Source of the DNA: an uncultured Pseudomonadota bacterium
Lineage (GTDB): Bacteria; Pseudomonadota; Alphaproteobacteria; RF32; CAG-239
Assembly (NCBI GenBank): GCA_949292375.1
Contig: CASEZG010000006.1
Coordinates: 37,259 to 101,258, forward strand
Direction: 5' to 3'
DNA length: 64,000 bases
In this document: positions 25,764-37,600 of the stretch, piece by piece
Layout: each line of letters opens with the position of its first letter
Position numbering within the stretch: position 1 is the first letter of the stretch
Position numbers and translations under genes: made by a program
Notes under the pieces: generated by a model
Told to the model about the DNA's origin: nothing
The model's input: the letters and a program-made list of their open reading frames with translations, nothing else
Databases searched by the model: none

Positions 25764-27020
25764 TCAGGCAAAACGGCGGCGGCTGTCATAGGCCAAGCCT
25801 AAGCCAACACTGGATAATTTGTCACCTGATGAAAATGCAGCATCTTTGAAGATGTTTCGCATTGTTTTGTTTATCAGCGGAATTTCGGTTGAGCCACCGG
25901 TTAAAATAACTAATCCGATGTTTTCTGCTTTTACGCTTGCCATAATCAAGCATTCATTCAAAGAGGCAGAAATTTTTTCGACATCTTTAGCTATGCTTGT
26001 ATCAAACGCTGCCCTCGCCGCCTGAATTGTCGGCTTGCCCGCCACATAGGCCAAAGTTTTGCTTACGCATTCCGTTTCTGTCAGCTCAATTTTGGTTTGC
26101 TCTACATCATTAAGTATCTTATGCCCTGTTTCGCAAACGAGAATATCTCTTAGACGTGCGTATTGTTCCGGCTGATGAGCGTTTGCCAAAACCTCGTTGA
26201 CAATTTTTAGATTTTTATAAGTATAAGCAGAGTTTATGCGGCTCCATTCCGCAAGCTCAAAATATTGGGAAGAAGGCACAAACAAATTTTGCGCGCCATA
26301 AGTTGTCTGATAGCCAAAGCTCGGCATAAAGCAACGCAAGCTCAAATCTCGGTCAAAATCATTGCCGCCGATGCGTACGCCGGTTGAAGCCAAGATATCG
26401 TCTTTGCGATTGTTTTTCATTGCCGACTTTGGTCCGAGGCGGATAAGCGCAAAATCTGAAGTTCCGCCACCGATATCTACAACACAGGCAAGCTTTTCTT
26501 CTTGGAGTTTGGCCTCGTGTGCAAAAGCGGCGGCAATCGGCTCGTACTGAAAGCAGATTTCACTAAAGCCGACCGAACGGGCTATATTTTCCAACTCCTT
26601 TTCTGCTTTGGCATCGCCTACCGAATCATTATCGCGAAAATGCACCGGCCTGCCCATAACAACTCTTGATATTGGTTCTTGCTGGCTTTGTTCCGCCGTG
26701 TCTTTCAGATAAGCCACAAACTGTGCCAAAATATTTTCAAAACGGCGTTGTTGTCCGTTTATTGTGGTACCGATTGTCATTAAATCCGTTCCGAGTACGC
26801 GTTTCAGGCTACGCATAAAGCGTCCTTCTTGCCCTGTCAAATAAGCCTGAATTGCCTGATTGCCAAATAAAACACCGCTTTTGTCGGCGGGATAAAATAT
26901 GGCACTTGGGATGGTGGGATGGTTGGCAAAAGGAATCAGCCTCGGAAGATTGCCGTTTTCAGATACGGCTATGGCTGAGTTGGTCGTACCGAAATCTATT
27001 CCAGCAGAAACAACAGACAT
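25764..27020 (-). CDS. Hsp70-family protein, YegD-like
   Basis: A 418-residue Hsp70/actin-fold ATPase. Phosphate 1 (GIDFGTTNSAIAV), phosphate 2 (ACVVDIGGGTSDFALI) and the adenosine motif (VILTGGSTEIPLI) are intact. There is no substrate-binding domain or DnaK-type C-terminus, and the length and shape match the YegD group of stand-alone Hsp70-like proteins, whose function is poorly known. It converges on the ankyrin gene with no intergenic space and no terminator that I can see. Confidence 0.9.
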   Translation of the reverse strand: MSVVSAGIDFGTTNSAIAVSENGNLPRLIPFANHPTIPSAIFYPADKSGVLFGNQAIQAYLTGQEGRFMRSLKRVLGTDLMTIGTTINGQQRRFENILAQFVAYLKDTAEQSQQEPISRVVMGRPVHFRDNDSVGDAKAEKELENIARSVGFSEICFQYEPIAAAFAHEAKLQEEKLACVVDIGGGTSDFALIRLGPKSAMKNNRKDDILASTGVRIGGNDFDRDLSLRCFMPSFGYQTTYGAQNLFVPSSQYFELAEWSRINSAYTYKNLKIVNEVLANAHQPEQYARLRDILVCETGHKILNDVEQTKIELTETECVSKTLAYVAGKPTIQAARAAFDTSIAKDVEKISASLNECLIMASVKAENIGLVILTGGSTEIPLINKTMRNIFKDAAFSSGDKLSSVGLGLAYDSRRRFA

Positions 27021-27089
27021 GAGTAAAAACTCCGATTTTGAGGTGAAAACCGGAGCTTTTTACCATCCATCAGCTATTTCGTCAACTGT

Positions 27090-28140
27090 TTATTTTATCA
27101 GTTCCTGCAGTATCGGGTCGGTATTGATTAAGCTCAAGGCTTTGTCATAGCTATCTTGCTCCGAAAGAATGGTATAAAATCCGCGCTTGATGCTCGGGGC
27201 TAGCTTAAGTGCTGCCTCAAACTCGGATTTTTTGAACGGATTTTGTTTTACAAAGTCAAAGAAACCTGTTTTATGCAAAATCTCGCGCAGGCTGTCCGTG
27301 CTGGGATTATTCTGCAGTAAAGCGCAGAGATAAGTCGCCGTTCCGACCTGCAAACCGTGCATTTGCGGACGAGCAGAAATGCTGTCCAGAGCATGAGATA
27401 TAAGATGCTCCGAACCGCTTGCCGGTCTGGATGTGCCTGCAACTTCCATTGCTATACCGCTCATCAGTAAAGATGTGCTCAGGCTTCGCTGAAACTCCGG
27501 TGCATTAATATCATAAGAATGTTTTATAAACAATAAATCAAGTGAGTTATAGGCCAGCATGGAAGCAAAGTCGCTGTAACGCTCAAGTTTACGATTGGCG
27601 GCTTCCTTCCAATCGGCCAGAGCCGTTATCTTGGAAACCATATCGCCGATGCCGGAATAAAAGAAAATCGGCGGGCAGCTTTTGATGACATCTAAATCCA
27701 TGACAACGCCGAAAGGAATGCTTGACTTGACTGTCTTACGCTTTCCATCCACCGTAAGCGAAGATGTCGGACTGCAAAAGCCATCATTCGATGTCGAGGT
27801 CCAGCAGATGCGCCGAATATTTGGCAAAATCCAGAGCTTTGCCGCCGCCGATGCCTATAATGGCATCCGTTTCGGGCGGAAGCTGAAAGGCGGTCTTGTT
27901 TATGGCCTCAATGCTTATGTCATTGATAATTTGCTTGTGCGCAATATTTATATTATTATCCTTAAAACCTTGATAGAGCTTTTCTCCAATAAGCTCTTCC
28001 GTTCCCTCACCTAAAAAAAGTGCAATATTCTGCAGGTTTTTATCTATCAGATATTTGCCAATCTTATAAATCTTACCATTGCCGATTTTCAAAAGATAAG
28101 GAATATTGATTTGTTTGTTGATATAAGGCTGGTTAAACAT
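27090..28140 (-). pseudogene. Glycerol-1-phosphate dehydrogenase-like gene, frameshifted
   Basis: Two frames on the minus strand together give one protein of the iron-containing alcohol dehydrogenase/glycerol-1-phosphate dehydrogenase (AraM/EgsA) family. The first (28140 to about 27784) has the NAD-binding motif GIGGGKALDFAKYSAHLLD and then runs into a stop; the second (from 27827) continues with TSTSNDGFCSPTSSL, GVVMDLDVI, and the metal-ligand region AGTSRPASGSEHLISHAL...MHGLQVG. At the junction the usual LPFISVP-type segment linking the two is missing, so a short deletion that is not a multiple of three is the simplest cause. AGGAG lies before the ATG. Confidence 0.75.
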
Positions 28141-28141
28141 T

Positions 28142-28795
28142 TCAGAGCTCCTTCAGATAAGCATTGATAACACCAAAGTCTTTGAACGGATGTGCCTTTA
28201 CGCCGTTTTCCTGACATTTCTTTAGTAAATCGCGGCGGGCAAAAACGACATCGGCGTTCCAAGCGGCTTCATAGTCCGGCAAGCCATCTCCGGCATAAAT
28301 AACTTCATATCCCTCGCGATGCAGTTTTTGCACGATTGCGGCTTTGGATATGCCTGTATTTTCATCATAATACGGACTATTTTGCTCTGGCTTATACATC
28401 ATCAACCCTTGCTCTGGACTATACTCACCATGGTTGGTTACTAAGGTGATGTTATATTTTTGCAAAATGTCACCGATTAAGAAATTAATATAATAATCGC
28501 AACCTGCCGAGCAGATATAAAAAGGAATGCCTTTTTCTTTACAGATTTGCGCAGCCTCAATAAAACCATTATCCACCGGAATTTTGCGCATAAAGGCATC
28601 TAACTTTTCTTGCGGAACGCGGATTTTGGCAAACATCTCTTTTAAGGCATCAAAATGTGTTTGTTTACCTGACTTAAACCTTCGCCATGGCTCCAAAGCC
28701 TCATCATCAAAAAAAGCTTTTGTGGCATAAGCAAAAAAATCATCATCGGTTATCGTCCCGTCAAAGTCGCTTATAAAAGCTGTTTTTTGTTTCAT
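28142..28795 (-). CDS. MtnX-like HAD phosphatase
   Basis: A 217-residue haloacid-dehalogenase-type phosphatase. Motif I is DFDGTITDDD (about residues 10-19) with both catalytic Asp residues; the middle SAGCDYYI holds motif II, and IYAGDGLPDYEAA holds the motif IV acidic residues. Overall it fits the MtnX-like (methylthiopentenyl phosphate phosphatase) branch. No methionine-salvage genes are nearby. Its neighbour two bases downstream is the broken glycerol-1-phosphate dehydrogenase, so it could instead act on glycerol-1-phosphate or a related sugar phosphate; that is inference. Confidence 0.85.
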   Translation of the reverse strand: MKQKTAFISDFDGTITDDDFFAYATKAFFDDEALEPWRRFKSGKQTHFDALKEMFAKIRVPQEKLDAFMRKIPVDNGFIEAAQICKEKGIPFYICSAGCDYYINFLIGDILQKYNITLVTNHGEYSPEQGLMMYKPEQNSPYYDENTGISKAAIVQKLHREGYEVIYAGDGLPDYEAAWNADVVFARRDLLKKCQENGVKAHPFKDFGVINAYLKEL

Positions 28796-28909
28796 GCGCC
28801 CTCCTCTTTTAAGGTTTTTGTTTATTATATATAAATATTCTTTATTTTTTATAAAGATTTATGCTATATTAAAGTTTGGAATTAACAACATGAGGTTATT
28901 TTTTTAATA

Positions 28910-29959
28910 ATGTTTCTTTTAATATTTTTTGCCACAACGGCAATCGGTATTTCCTTTTTGTGTTCGGTTATGGAAGCCGCTTTATTATCCATCACCCCGA
29001 GCTATATTGCTCAACTTGAAGAAAAAAGCCCTAAATGGTTCAAACAAGTTAATGCCTTGAAACAAGACATTGATACGCCTTTGGCCGCTATTTTGACCCT
29101 TAACACCATTGCTCATACCGTCGGTGCGGCCGGTGTGGGTGCTCAGGTTGCCGAAATGTACGGACAATCCTATTTGGGTTTGGCTTCTGCTATTATGACC
29201 TTGGCTATTTTGGTCTTGTCCGAAATTTTGCCAAAGACTATCGGCGCAAAATATTGGCGCAAACTTGTTCCGTCTATGTGTGTTACGTTAAAAATCATGA
29301 TTATCATTTTGCGCCCGTTCCTTTATATCTCAAGCTTTATTATGGGAATGTTCGGGAACGATGACGACCCGACAAACATCAAGGATGAGATTAAGGCTTT
29401 GGCTAAGATGGGACGTGATGAAAAGGTTATTGATGAAAACAAATATCGCGTCATCAGAAATGTTATTAATCTACAAGAGGTTAGAGTAAAAGATGTTATG
29501 ACTCCTCGTACCGTTGTACATACGGTTAAACCCGGTACAACCATTAAAGAATTTGATAAATTCTTGGCATCAACCCCTTTCTCTCGCTTTCCGATTGTTG
29601 ATGAAGCTGAGCAGAAATTTTTGGGGTATATCCATAAGTCAAGTTCCTACAGAGCTGAGGATGATAATCGTCCGGTTGAGGATTTTGCTCGCCCGATGGC
29701 TAGCTTTTCTACTGATGCCAGACTGGAAGATGTTCTGACCTCTATGCTCAATGACCACAACCACATGGCTTTGGTTGTAGACCCGTTTGAAAACTGGGTT
29801 GGTATTATCACTCTGGAGGATGTTATTGAAACCATCCTTGGCAACGAAATTATTGATGAAACCGACCAAGTGGCGGATATGCGCCTTTATGCTAAACTTA
29901 AATGGAAAAAGAAAAAAGAGCAAAAAGGTATCGGGCTTGAATGTGCTCCCGCTGAGTAA
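28910..29959 (+). CDS. CNNM/CBS-domain membrane protein (hemolysin-family transporter-like)
   Basis: A 349-residue protein with an N-terminal CNNM domain of about four membrane segments (MFLLIFFATTAIGISFL, LAAILTLNTIAHTVGAAGVG, LGLASAIMTLAILVLSEILPKTIG, and a further span near 125-145) followed by two CBS domains (VKDVMTPRTVVHTVKP..., then ARPMASFSTDARLEDVLTSML ... WVGIITLEDVIETILG). The usual CorC_HlyC C-terminal domain is absent and the protein ends soon after the CBS pair. CNNM proteins are linked to magnesium or other cation efflux; the substrate here is unknown. Single-gene unit with a downstream terminator. Confidence 0.9.
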   Translation: MFLLIFFATTAIGISFLCSVMEAALLSITPSYIAQLEEKSPKWFKQVNALKQDIDTPLAAILTLNTIAHTVGAAGVGAQVAEMYGQSYLGLASAIMTLAILVLSEILPKTIGAKYWRKLVPSMCVTLKIMIIILRPFLYISSFIMGMFGNDDDPTNIKDEIKALAKMGRDEKVIDENKYRVIRNVINLQEVRVKDVMTPRTVVHTVKPGTTIKEFDKFLASTPFSRFPIVDEAEQKFLGYIHKSSSYRAEDDNRPVEDFARPMASFSTDARLEDVLTSMLNDHNHMALVVDPFENWVGIITLEDVIETILGNEIIDETDQVADMRLYAKLKWKKKKEQKGIGLECAPAE

Positions 29960-29963
29960 ACTT

Positions 29964-29993
29964 AAAATCTCCGCTTATAACGGGGATTTTTTT
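29964..29993 (+). terminator. Intrinsic terminator overlapping the end of the convergent gene
   Basis: The arms AAAATCTCCG (29964-29973) and CGGGGATTTT (29981-29990) carry one G-U pair and are followed by T residues. The stop codon of the convergent GDYXXLXY gene (29975-29977) falls in the loop, so this hairpin closes both transcripts. Confidence 0.8.
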
Positions 29994-30358
29994 ATATAAA
30001 AATTTTTGATTAATGGTTCGCTTTTTGCAGGAAATGAAAACTCAAGAAAAGCATTTGTACCCTGCTCAAAAATGTCTTTCTCTGCTGTTTTTGCTTCCTC
30101 TGCAGGAAGATAATAACGATAATTTTCCTTGAACCTTTCTTTGGGACAAACATTGTCAGCAAATTGTTTGCAATCAGTCTTATCCCAATTAAGACGCAAG
30201 TTCAGATAATGACCCGAAAGTAAGTCTCTTGGGTCATAGCCGGATACGGCTATTGTAACTTTTGGAGCTGAAATATATGGAAAATATAACATTCCGAGCC
30301 AGCCGAGCAAAACAAGAGATGGTATTGCCATCAAAAGAATGGATATGCTTTTTTTCAT
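29975..30358 (-). CDS. GDYXXLXY-domain protein
   Basis: A 127-residue protein with an N-terminal membrane anchor (SILLMAIPSLVLLGWLGMLY) and a soluble domain containing DPRDLLSGHYLNLRLNWD, the signature from which the GDYXXLXY family is named (here GHYLNLR). The family is almost always encoded next to DUF2157 membrane proteins, and that gene lies two bases upstream. No biochemical function is known. The mature C-terminus is short (ending NFYIKKSPL), and its stop lies in a terminator loop. Confidence 0.8.
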   Translation of the reverse strand: MKKSISILLMAIPSLVLLGWLGMLYFPYISAPKVTIAVSGYDPRDLLSGHYLNLRLNWDKTDCKQFADNVCPKERFKENYRYYLPAEEAKTAEKDIFEQGTNAFLEFSFPAKSEPLIKNFYIKKSPL

Positions 30359-30360
30359 TT

Positions 30361-31485
30361 TTATCCCCTCTTCGTTAGAAAATTTTGACGATTATTCCAT
30401 GCATAGGCTACAACAAACAACAATATTGAGGTTACGATTAAGCCTGTTCCCGTCGTCAGCAGAGAGCCGAAAACTTGCGCATAAATCATAAAAAAGCGCA
30501 AAGCTATCAGCGTAACAAAAAATTTGTATAATCTGTTTTGACCGGATTTTAGAGCATAAGCAGCCAAGACCCAAAGCATACTTAGACTAAATGCCGCGCT
30601 CCAAATTTGGTATAATGTTTTGTTTTCAGGCAAAAAGCTGCCGATAAAGACAAAAAACGTGAATAGGCTCAAGATTGTGCTCCAATATTTATGCCCTTTT
30701 TGACGATTAATAAAACAAATTATGCAAGCAACGAATGCAATGACACCCCAGAAAACAAAGGTATATACATTATTTGTAGCCGAAGAAGTATAAATATAAT
30801 CACCACTAATATCCGTTAAGGCAACATAAAGCGCAACGAAAGCATAGGTCCACCAACGAATTGCACCATTGATGATTTTGAATTTGTTTTCGGTCAAGAG
30901 CAGAACTAGAGCTAAAAAGAAAAATTCAGATATTTCCCAAATTCCCGGATATGAGTTTTTTATTTGGTCTATGAAGTCAGCCAATGCCGGTCTTGACATT
31001 AAGACATCAAATAAAGACAGAACAAATGTCGGAAACCAGACAAAAGGAAGCCATTTATATGAGACCAGCGGCAACAAAGGCAAAGTAAGCAAACACCAAA
31101 ACAGCAAAGCCTCAAGGTTTAGTGATGAAAGATGATATATCTGTGCAATAAGCCCGATACCGGCCAAACACCACAAGGCATAAATAAACAAGGCTGTATT
31201 AAAAAGAACATCTTTTTGTTTGAGATAAGCCCAAATGCTTGAAGCAACCACCGCAAATAACAAAGTAAAATAACTTGTTAATTTGACAGTAACGCTTATT
31301 TGCACCCAGTTATGAGCTATTAGGGAGATTATGCCTAAACCCAGAGCAATGCTTGCTAAAAGAAGAATGGCTTTTACAGATGCATTTTTCTGGCGTTGTT
31401 GTTCAAAATTTTGCAATTTTTCTTTTTGTTCCTGAGTTATCAGATTGGCCGAAACCCATTCGGATAATTTCTTATTCAAATTCAT
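30361..31485 (-). CDS. DUF2157 membrane protein
   Basis: A 374-residue integral membrane protein. The N-terminal soluble segment (WVSANLITQEQKEKLQNFE, about residues 9-27) is the DUF2157 signature; it is followed by about ten transmembrane helices. ATG 31485 lies eight bases after TTGGAG; the longer frame that starts at 31581 would add an unlikely basic leader. It pairs with the GDYXXLXY gene, as in many proteobacteria, in an operon of unknown role, possibly an envelope or transport complex. Confidence 0.85.
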   Translation of the reverse strand: MNLNKKLSEWVSANLITQEQKEKLQNFEQQRQKNASVKAILLLASIALGLGIISLIAHNWVQISVTVKLTSYFTLLFAVVASSIWAYLKQKDVLFNTALFIYALWCLAGIGLIAQIYHLSSLNLEALLFWCLLTLPLLPLVSYKWLPFVWFPTFVLSLFDVLMSRPALADFIDQIKNSYPGIWEISEFFFLALVLLLTENKFKIINGAIRWWTYAFVALYVALTDISGDYIYTSSATNNVYTFVFWGVIAFVACIICFINRQKGHKYWSTILSLFTFFVFIGSFLPENKTLYQIWSAAFSLSMLWVLAAYALKSGQNRLYKFFVTLIALRFFMIYAQVFGSLLTTGTGLIVTSILLFVVAYAWNNRQNFLTKRG

Positions 31486-31682
31486 CTGTTTTCTCCAACA
31501 TAAATATTTTTCATATAATATCTTAAGTCTTTGAATTTTCAAGCGCGGAACAAAAATTCTTAACAAAACATTAAAAAACATTGCATAACCTTTGATGTTG
31601 AGTTGACGAAAGTTCTTAGCTCAGATAAAAGTTGGAAAGTATAAAAGTGTTTTTTGTAACTTTAATCTGAAAATTTGGGGAT

Positions 31683-34600
31683 ATGAAGATTAAGTTTTTA
31701 TTTAGAAAAGCAATCACGCTCGTATCTTTAGCGGCGTTCTGTTTTGCTTATTCTCCTGTGGTTCAGGCTAATGGTTTGCCGCCGATTAGTCTTGCACAGA
31801 TGTATTCATATGCCTCAAGTGGAAATGTCAGAGCTCTTCGTGCAGCGGTTCAACGCGGTTTAAATATCGACTCCCGCGATAGGTTCGGAAATACGGGGCT
31901 ATGTCATGCCATTTTGCAAAACAACTGTACGGCTTATAATGCTTTTAGAGCAAGCGGTGCTAACCCGCGTTCTCCTTGTATTCAAAACATTCCTGTTCAG
32001 CAATATGATCGTTTTATGTCCAGAAGCTGCACCGCGAATATTGATGACACCCCAAGACAAGCTTATAATAAATTTAATGAAGGCGAGTTTATTATTGCAA
32101 AACGTACGTGGGTTATCGGCGGAATATTGCTTGCCGGCGGGTTGGTTGCCATCTTAAGCGGTGGTGGCGGCGGTGGCGGCGGTGCTGTTTATTTTGCTCC
32201 GTATACGGAACCTGACGACAGTTTGGCTAAATTTGCAGGAACTGCTATTCCTGACTTGCCGGAGGCAACCCCTTATAAGCCAATTACTTATTTTGCCGAT
32301 AATAATACAACAATAATTAATCAGGTGGACGGCTCTAATCCAAACAACTTTTCCGTAAGCAATAACTCTTCTATAAAGGGTACGGAAGGAGAACAGAAGC
32401 TTATTGATATTATTGATTTGAACGGAAATATTTTGGATTATGCCGCTTATTTGAAGGTCGGAATGAAGGCTCGCAACAGCTCAACCGTTATTAATGGTAC
32501 AGCTGCAGATGGTGCGACGGCTCCGATGATTACGATTGGAGAAGCATCTATCGGTATGGCCGCTGACGACTCCAGTAAAGCCACAAATTACGGAACTCTT
32601 AAAGTACTCGCCCAAAACGGCGCGTTTGGTATGGTGGCCGGCAACCACTCAGTTGCTACGAATCAGTCCGGAGATATTAGTTTACAGTTTAAGGGAATTA
32701 ACAACCAAGATACAATTATCGGAATGTATGCTGATACCTATTCCTCTATTGTAAACTTCGGTAATATCGTCGGTAATACAATCAATACCGGCGGTTCAGG
32801 TACGGGTGATACGACGGCAAACGCCGGTACTATGATTGGTATGGAAGTAAGAACGGTTGATGAAGTTCCCTACCCTAGCAGCACGCCACTCTCCACTGCT
32901 ACAAATAACAGCAAAATTACCTTAGGAGCTCAGAGTGATTCTGCTGCCATTAAAACCTCGTTGATTGGTATGGGCGGATATTTAGATCAGGACTTTTTAG
33001 ATGGTTCTAAACTAATCAGTCGTGCCAGCAGTTTGTATCTTTATAACAGCATAAACGGAACTATTACGCTTAATTATACGCTGACAGGCTCAGGGTCGTA
33101 TGCGCCGGATGAGAATACATTGCTGAAAGGAAACGGCGGTATTGTCGGTATGCGCGCAGACGCTAAAACACAGGCTGAAAATGATGGTACAATATCTTTA
33201 ACCTTATCTTCAGGTGTGGATAATGCCGCTGCCGGAATGCTCTCCGTCCATGGGGGAACTATTACCAACAACAAAACCATAACCGTAACCGGTGGCAACG
33301 GAAACTATGGAATGCTCAGCGTTCGCGGACAAGGAAGTAATGCTGAGATAGATTCTCTTATGCCTATTTTGATTAATGGAGAAACCGGAAGCATTGTTGT
33401 TACTAGTACAAACGGCTTTGGTATGGCATCGTTTAATGGCGGTGAAGTTACAAATAATGGCTCTATTCGCTTGAATAATACCGGAACGGGTATGAGAACA
33501 AATAATGGTATTTTGACAAACGACGAAGGTGCCACCATTACTTTACAAAATAGCGGTTCAGGTATGGTTATTAAGTCCGGTGATCCGACGACTGATAGTT
33601 CAAGCAGCGGTGGCGATACATCGGGTGGTGACACATCGGGTGGAGACGATACATCAGGAGACGGAACAGCTACCACCGCAGACACGGGAGAAACAGGAGC
33701 CCCAAGCAAGCAAGACTTGAGTAATGCTCAGGCTATAAATAAAGGTACAATTACAATTAACAATGCTGATGGTGCACAAGGTATCTTTCTTGAGGATGGA
33801 ACTGCCACAAACGCAGGAGATGGTATTTTTATTACAAATACATCAAGAGTGCCTACTTCTGCCTCTTATGGTATTAAGGCTGAAAAAGGAACCGTACAAA
33901 ATAATAGTAAGATTGATATGAATGTTTTGGTTTCTGAAGATAGTTCGACCAGCGTTGATTCATATGGAATTTATAGTGATTCTGCAAATATTACCAATGG
34001 CGTGACTGGTGAGATTATTTTCAGAACCAGAGGTACGGGTATTGCCACAACCTCAGGCCGTGTAATTAATATGGGAAAGATTAATTTACAACAAGGCGGT
34101 ACCGGTATATCTTCTTCTAACGGTAATGTTTTCAATACCGAAGGAGCCAGCATTATAATTAATGACAACAATACTGCTGCAAGTACTGGTATTGTTTCTC
34201 AGGCCGGTGAAATTACAAATGAAGGAACGATTACAATTACGAATGGTAACGGTTCAACAGGTGTTAAAGCTGGTCTTAAAGTTAACAATTATAACCAAAT
34301 TAATCTTACCGGAAGGAATGTTACGGGTATTGAATTGACCGGACAAGATGCATCTGCCAATAACGGAACAGCTATCGGAGGTGAAACGAGCGGAACAATA
34401 TCCATAACGAGTAATGGTCAAGGGGATAGTTTTTATGGTATAAAAGCCGGAGCATCTGCGGTTAATGCAAATATCAATAACTATGGAAAAATAAGCTTTG
34501 AAGGAAGTGATGACTTTTTGAGCTCACAGCAAAAAGCTTATGGTATTTCTATCCTTGATGGTACGGCTAATAATCTGGGAAGTATTACTTTTGATGGAAT

Positions 34601-37600
34601 GTCCGGTTGGGCTATGTATACGACGACGGGTACTCTGAATAACCGCGGTTCAATTATTATGAATGCCGGAGGTATCGGCTTGTACGCTAACGGAGCCGGC
34701 GGACAATTGAATAACTACAAGCAAATTGCCATTAATGTTCCGGATAATGACTCACAGGCTGCTACATATGGTCTTTATGTTGATGGAGGAGCCACTGCAA
34801 CAAACGCGGCAGGTGGAGAAATCTTTATTAACAGCAACGCCTCTCCGACTATGATGTTGGCTGAAGCCTTCGGTATTTATGTTAACCAGGGATCGGCTAC
34901 AAACAACGGAACGATTACTATTGCCGGAAGTAACAGCACAGGCATGGCTTATGTCGGAGCCACCGATACAGACGCTTTGACAAACGGGGAAAATGGGGTC
35001 ATTTCTTTAACCGGAAATACGAATATAGGTATGACCTCTTCCGGTGGTAAAATGACCAACCAAGGGACAATCAATATTGGAACAAAATCTGAAGATGGAG
35101 TTATTACTTCTTCCATTAACTCTATCGGTATGCAAACAACCGGAAGCAAAGAGGCTTTCAATCAAGGAACGATTAATATTTACTCTAGTGGTTCTGTTGG
35201 TCTGCAAAGCAATGCTGCTGATGGAGAGATAACCAATAATGGAACAATTTATATTGATAATGCTGCTTCTAATTCCTATGCCTTTTTGAGCTTGGCGGGA
35301 ACTGCCATTAATGGAAAAACAGGTACTGTTTCTAATATGCAGAGCAATACCGATTATATGCGCGCGGAAGGCGGAAACTTATTAAACCAAGGTACTTTGA
35401 TAATCACTAACGGTGTTAACAATGTTAATGCAATGCATGTGGCAAAAGGTGGAACGGCAACGAACTATGGTGATGCTACGACAAATACTTTCGGTACAAT
35501 TAATGTTGGAACGGCTCTTAGTTCTTCGGATAATAATAATACCGGTATGTTGGTTGACGGAACTATTGCCGGAGAAGCAATAAATGAAGGTATTATTAAT
35601 GTTTATTCCGCAAACTCTTATGGTATGCGCGTTGATAATGCCAATGGAACAATAACCAATAATGAAACAATTCGTGTCACAGGAAATGCTAACAGTGCAT
35701 CTTATGCAATGTATGGTGCAAAGGGTACTTTGAATAATACGGGGAAAATTGAGGTTTCCTCCGGACAAGGTTATGGTATGGCTCTGAACGGCACCGGAAC
35801 TGCGACGAATACCGGAACAATTGATATTGATGCAACCGGAAGTGATACATCTTATGGTATGTATGGCTCTAATGGGGCTATTTTAGAAAACGATAATTTA
35901 ATTGATGTCAGTGGCTCTGTTGTTCAGGGTATGTATGTTGATAGCGGAACTGCGACAAATAATGATGATATTACTGTTAACGCGACAGGAAGCAGTAGCT
36001 CTTATGGTATGTATGGTAATAAAACTGCCACATTAGAAAATACCAAGTCGATTTATATTAAGGGTTCTGCTGTTGAAGGAATGTTTGTTGATGCGGGAAG
36101 TGCTACAAACTCTGGAACAATTGAGGTTGATGCAACGGGAAATAACTCCGCTTATGGTATGCATGGATCAACAGGCTCTAGTTTGATAAATGAAAATTTG
36201 ATTGATGTTGAGGGTGCCTCTGTTTATGGAATGTCTTCTGGCTCTTTATCGGGTGGTACGGCTGAAAATAGTGGTACAATTAAGGTTAATGGCTCTACTC
36301 TTGCTTTTGGAATGTCTGGTATAGGCGGTACGCTTCAAAATAGCGGCAAGATAGAAGTTACCGGAACACAGGGTAACGGTATGGATATGAGAGGTAGTGG
36401 AACAGCGACAAACTCTGGAACGATTGAGGTTGATGTAACAGGATCTGGAACATCTTATGGTATGTATGGCTCTAATGGTGCTCAGCTGATTAATGAGGGT
36501 ACAATTAAGATGACCGGTAGTAATGTTGTTGGTATGTATGCAACTGGAAATGGAAGCACTATTACAAATAATGGTAACATTATTATAAATGGGGACTCTA
36601 TTATATCAACTTACCCAGGAAGCTCCTCTAGTAGTGCTGTTGGAAGCTGTTCTGATGGTGGTTGTGGCAACTTTATCCAAGTTGCAAACGGTGCAACCTT
36701 TGTAAATAATGCCAAAGTTGTTTCCTCTCGAGCTATGAATTTCTCTTTGATGTCTGTTGATAATTCCGGCGTGATGATGATTGGTAGAGGCGGCTCTTAT
36801 GAAGCTCCCGAGATTTCAGGAAATGTCACGGCATCTTCAAATATTGTAGCTGAAGGAAATCAGACAACTTATGTTAATGAGGATTCATTCATCGGTGAAG
36901 ATACGGGAATTAAGTTAGATTCAGGTTCTTATCTCTTTGATGCTTCTTTGCAGACAAATGCTGATGGTAACCAAGATGTGGTTATGACCATGAAATCCTT
37001 TGACAGCGTGGTTGATAACGGAAGTGTTGCAAACTTCCTGAGTTCTAACTATGCTCTCGCGAATAATATGGATATGTATGGCATTTTGAAGTCTGCTCCT
37101 GATGCAAAATCTTTTACCACTGCCGTTGCCGAGCAAATGGGGGTAAACCTTGTTCCGAGCTTTGCTAAGCAGAATATGGATATCGTCAAAGCCGTTAATC
37201 GTCATATGAGCCAAACATTGTTCTCAAATCAGAATGAGAAAGAGATTCGGGCTATGTTTGATTTGGTTTATGATTATCGTAATCAGAATGATGTTGATAT
37301 GCTCAGTGGTTATAAGGACAAAGCTGCAAGTGCTTATGCTTTATTTGACCGTAAGTATAGTAGCAATCTTCGTTTGGGTCTGGGTGTAAGCTTTACAAAA
37401 TATGAAAGTGATTATGATAACGGTTCTGAACGCGATGAAGTTATTGCTCAAATTTTGACACCGTTAATCTATACGACAGAAGGTTTACGCGCTGTTTCCA
37501 TGCCTCGTTTGGGTATCGGTTGGGGTGAGTATAAACGCCGCGCCGACGGGCTTGAGTATGATGCGGATACTAAGAACTATTACTATGGCATTACCAATGA

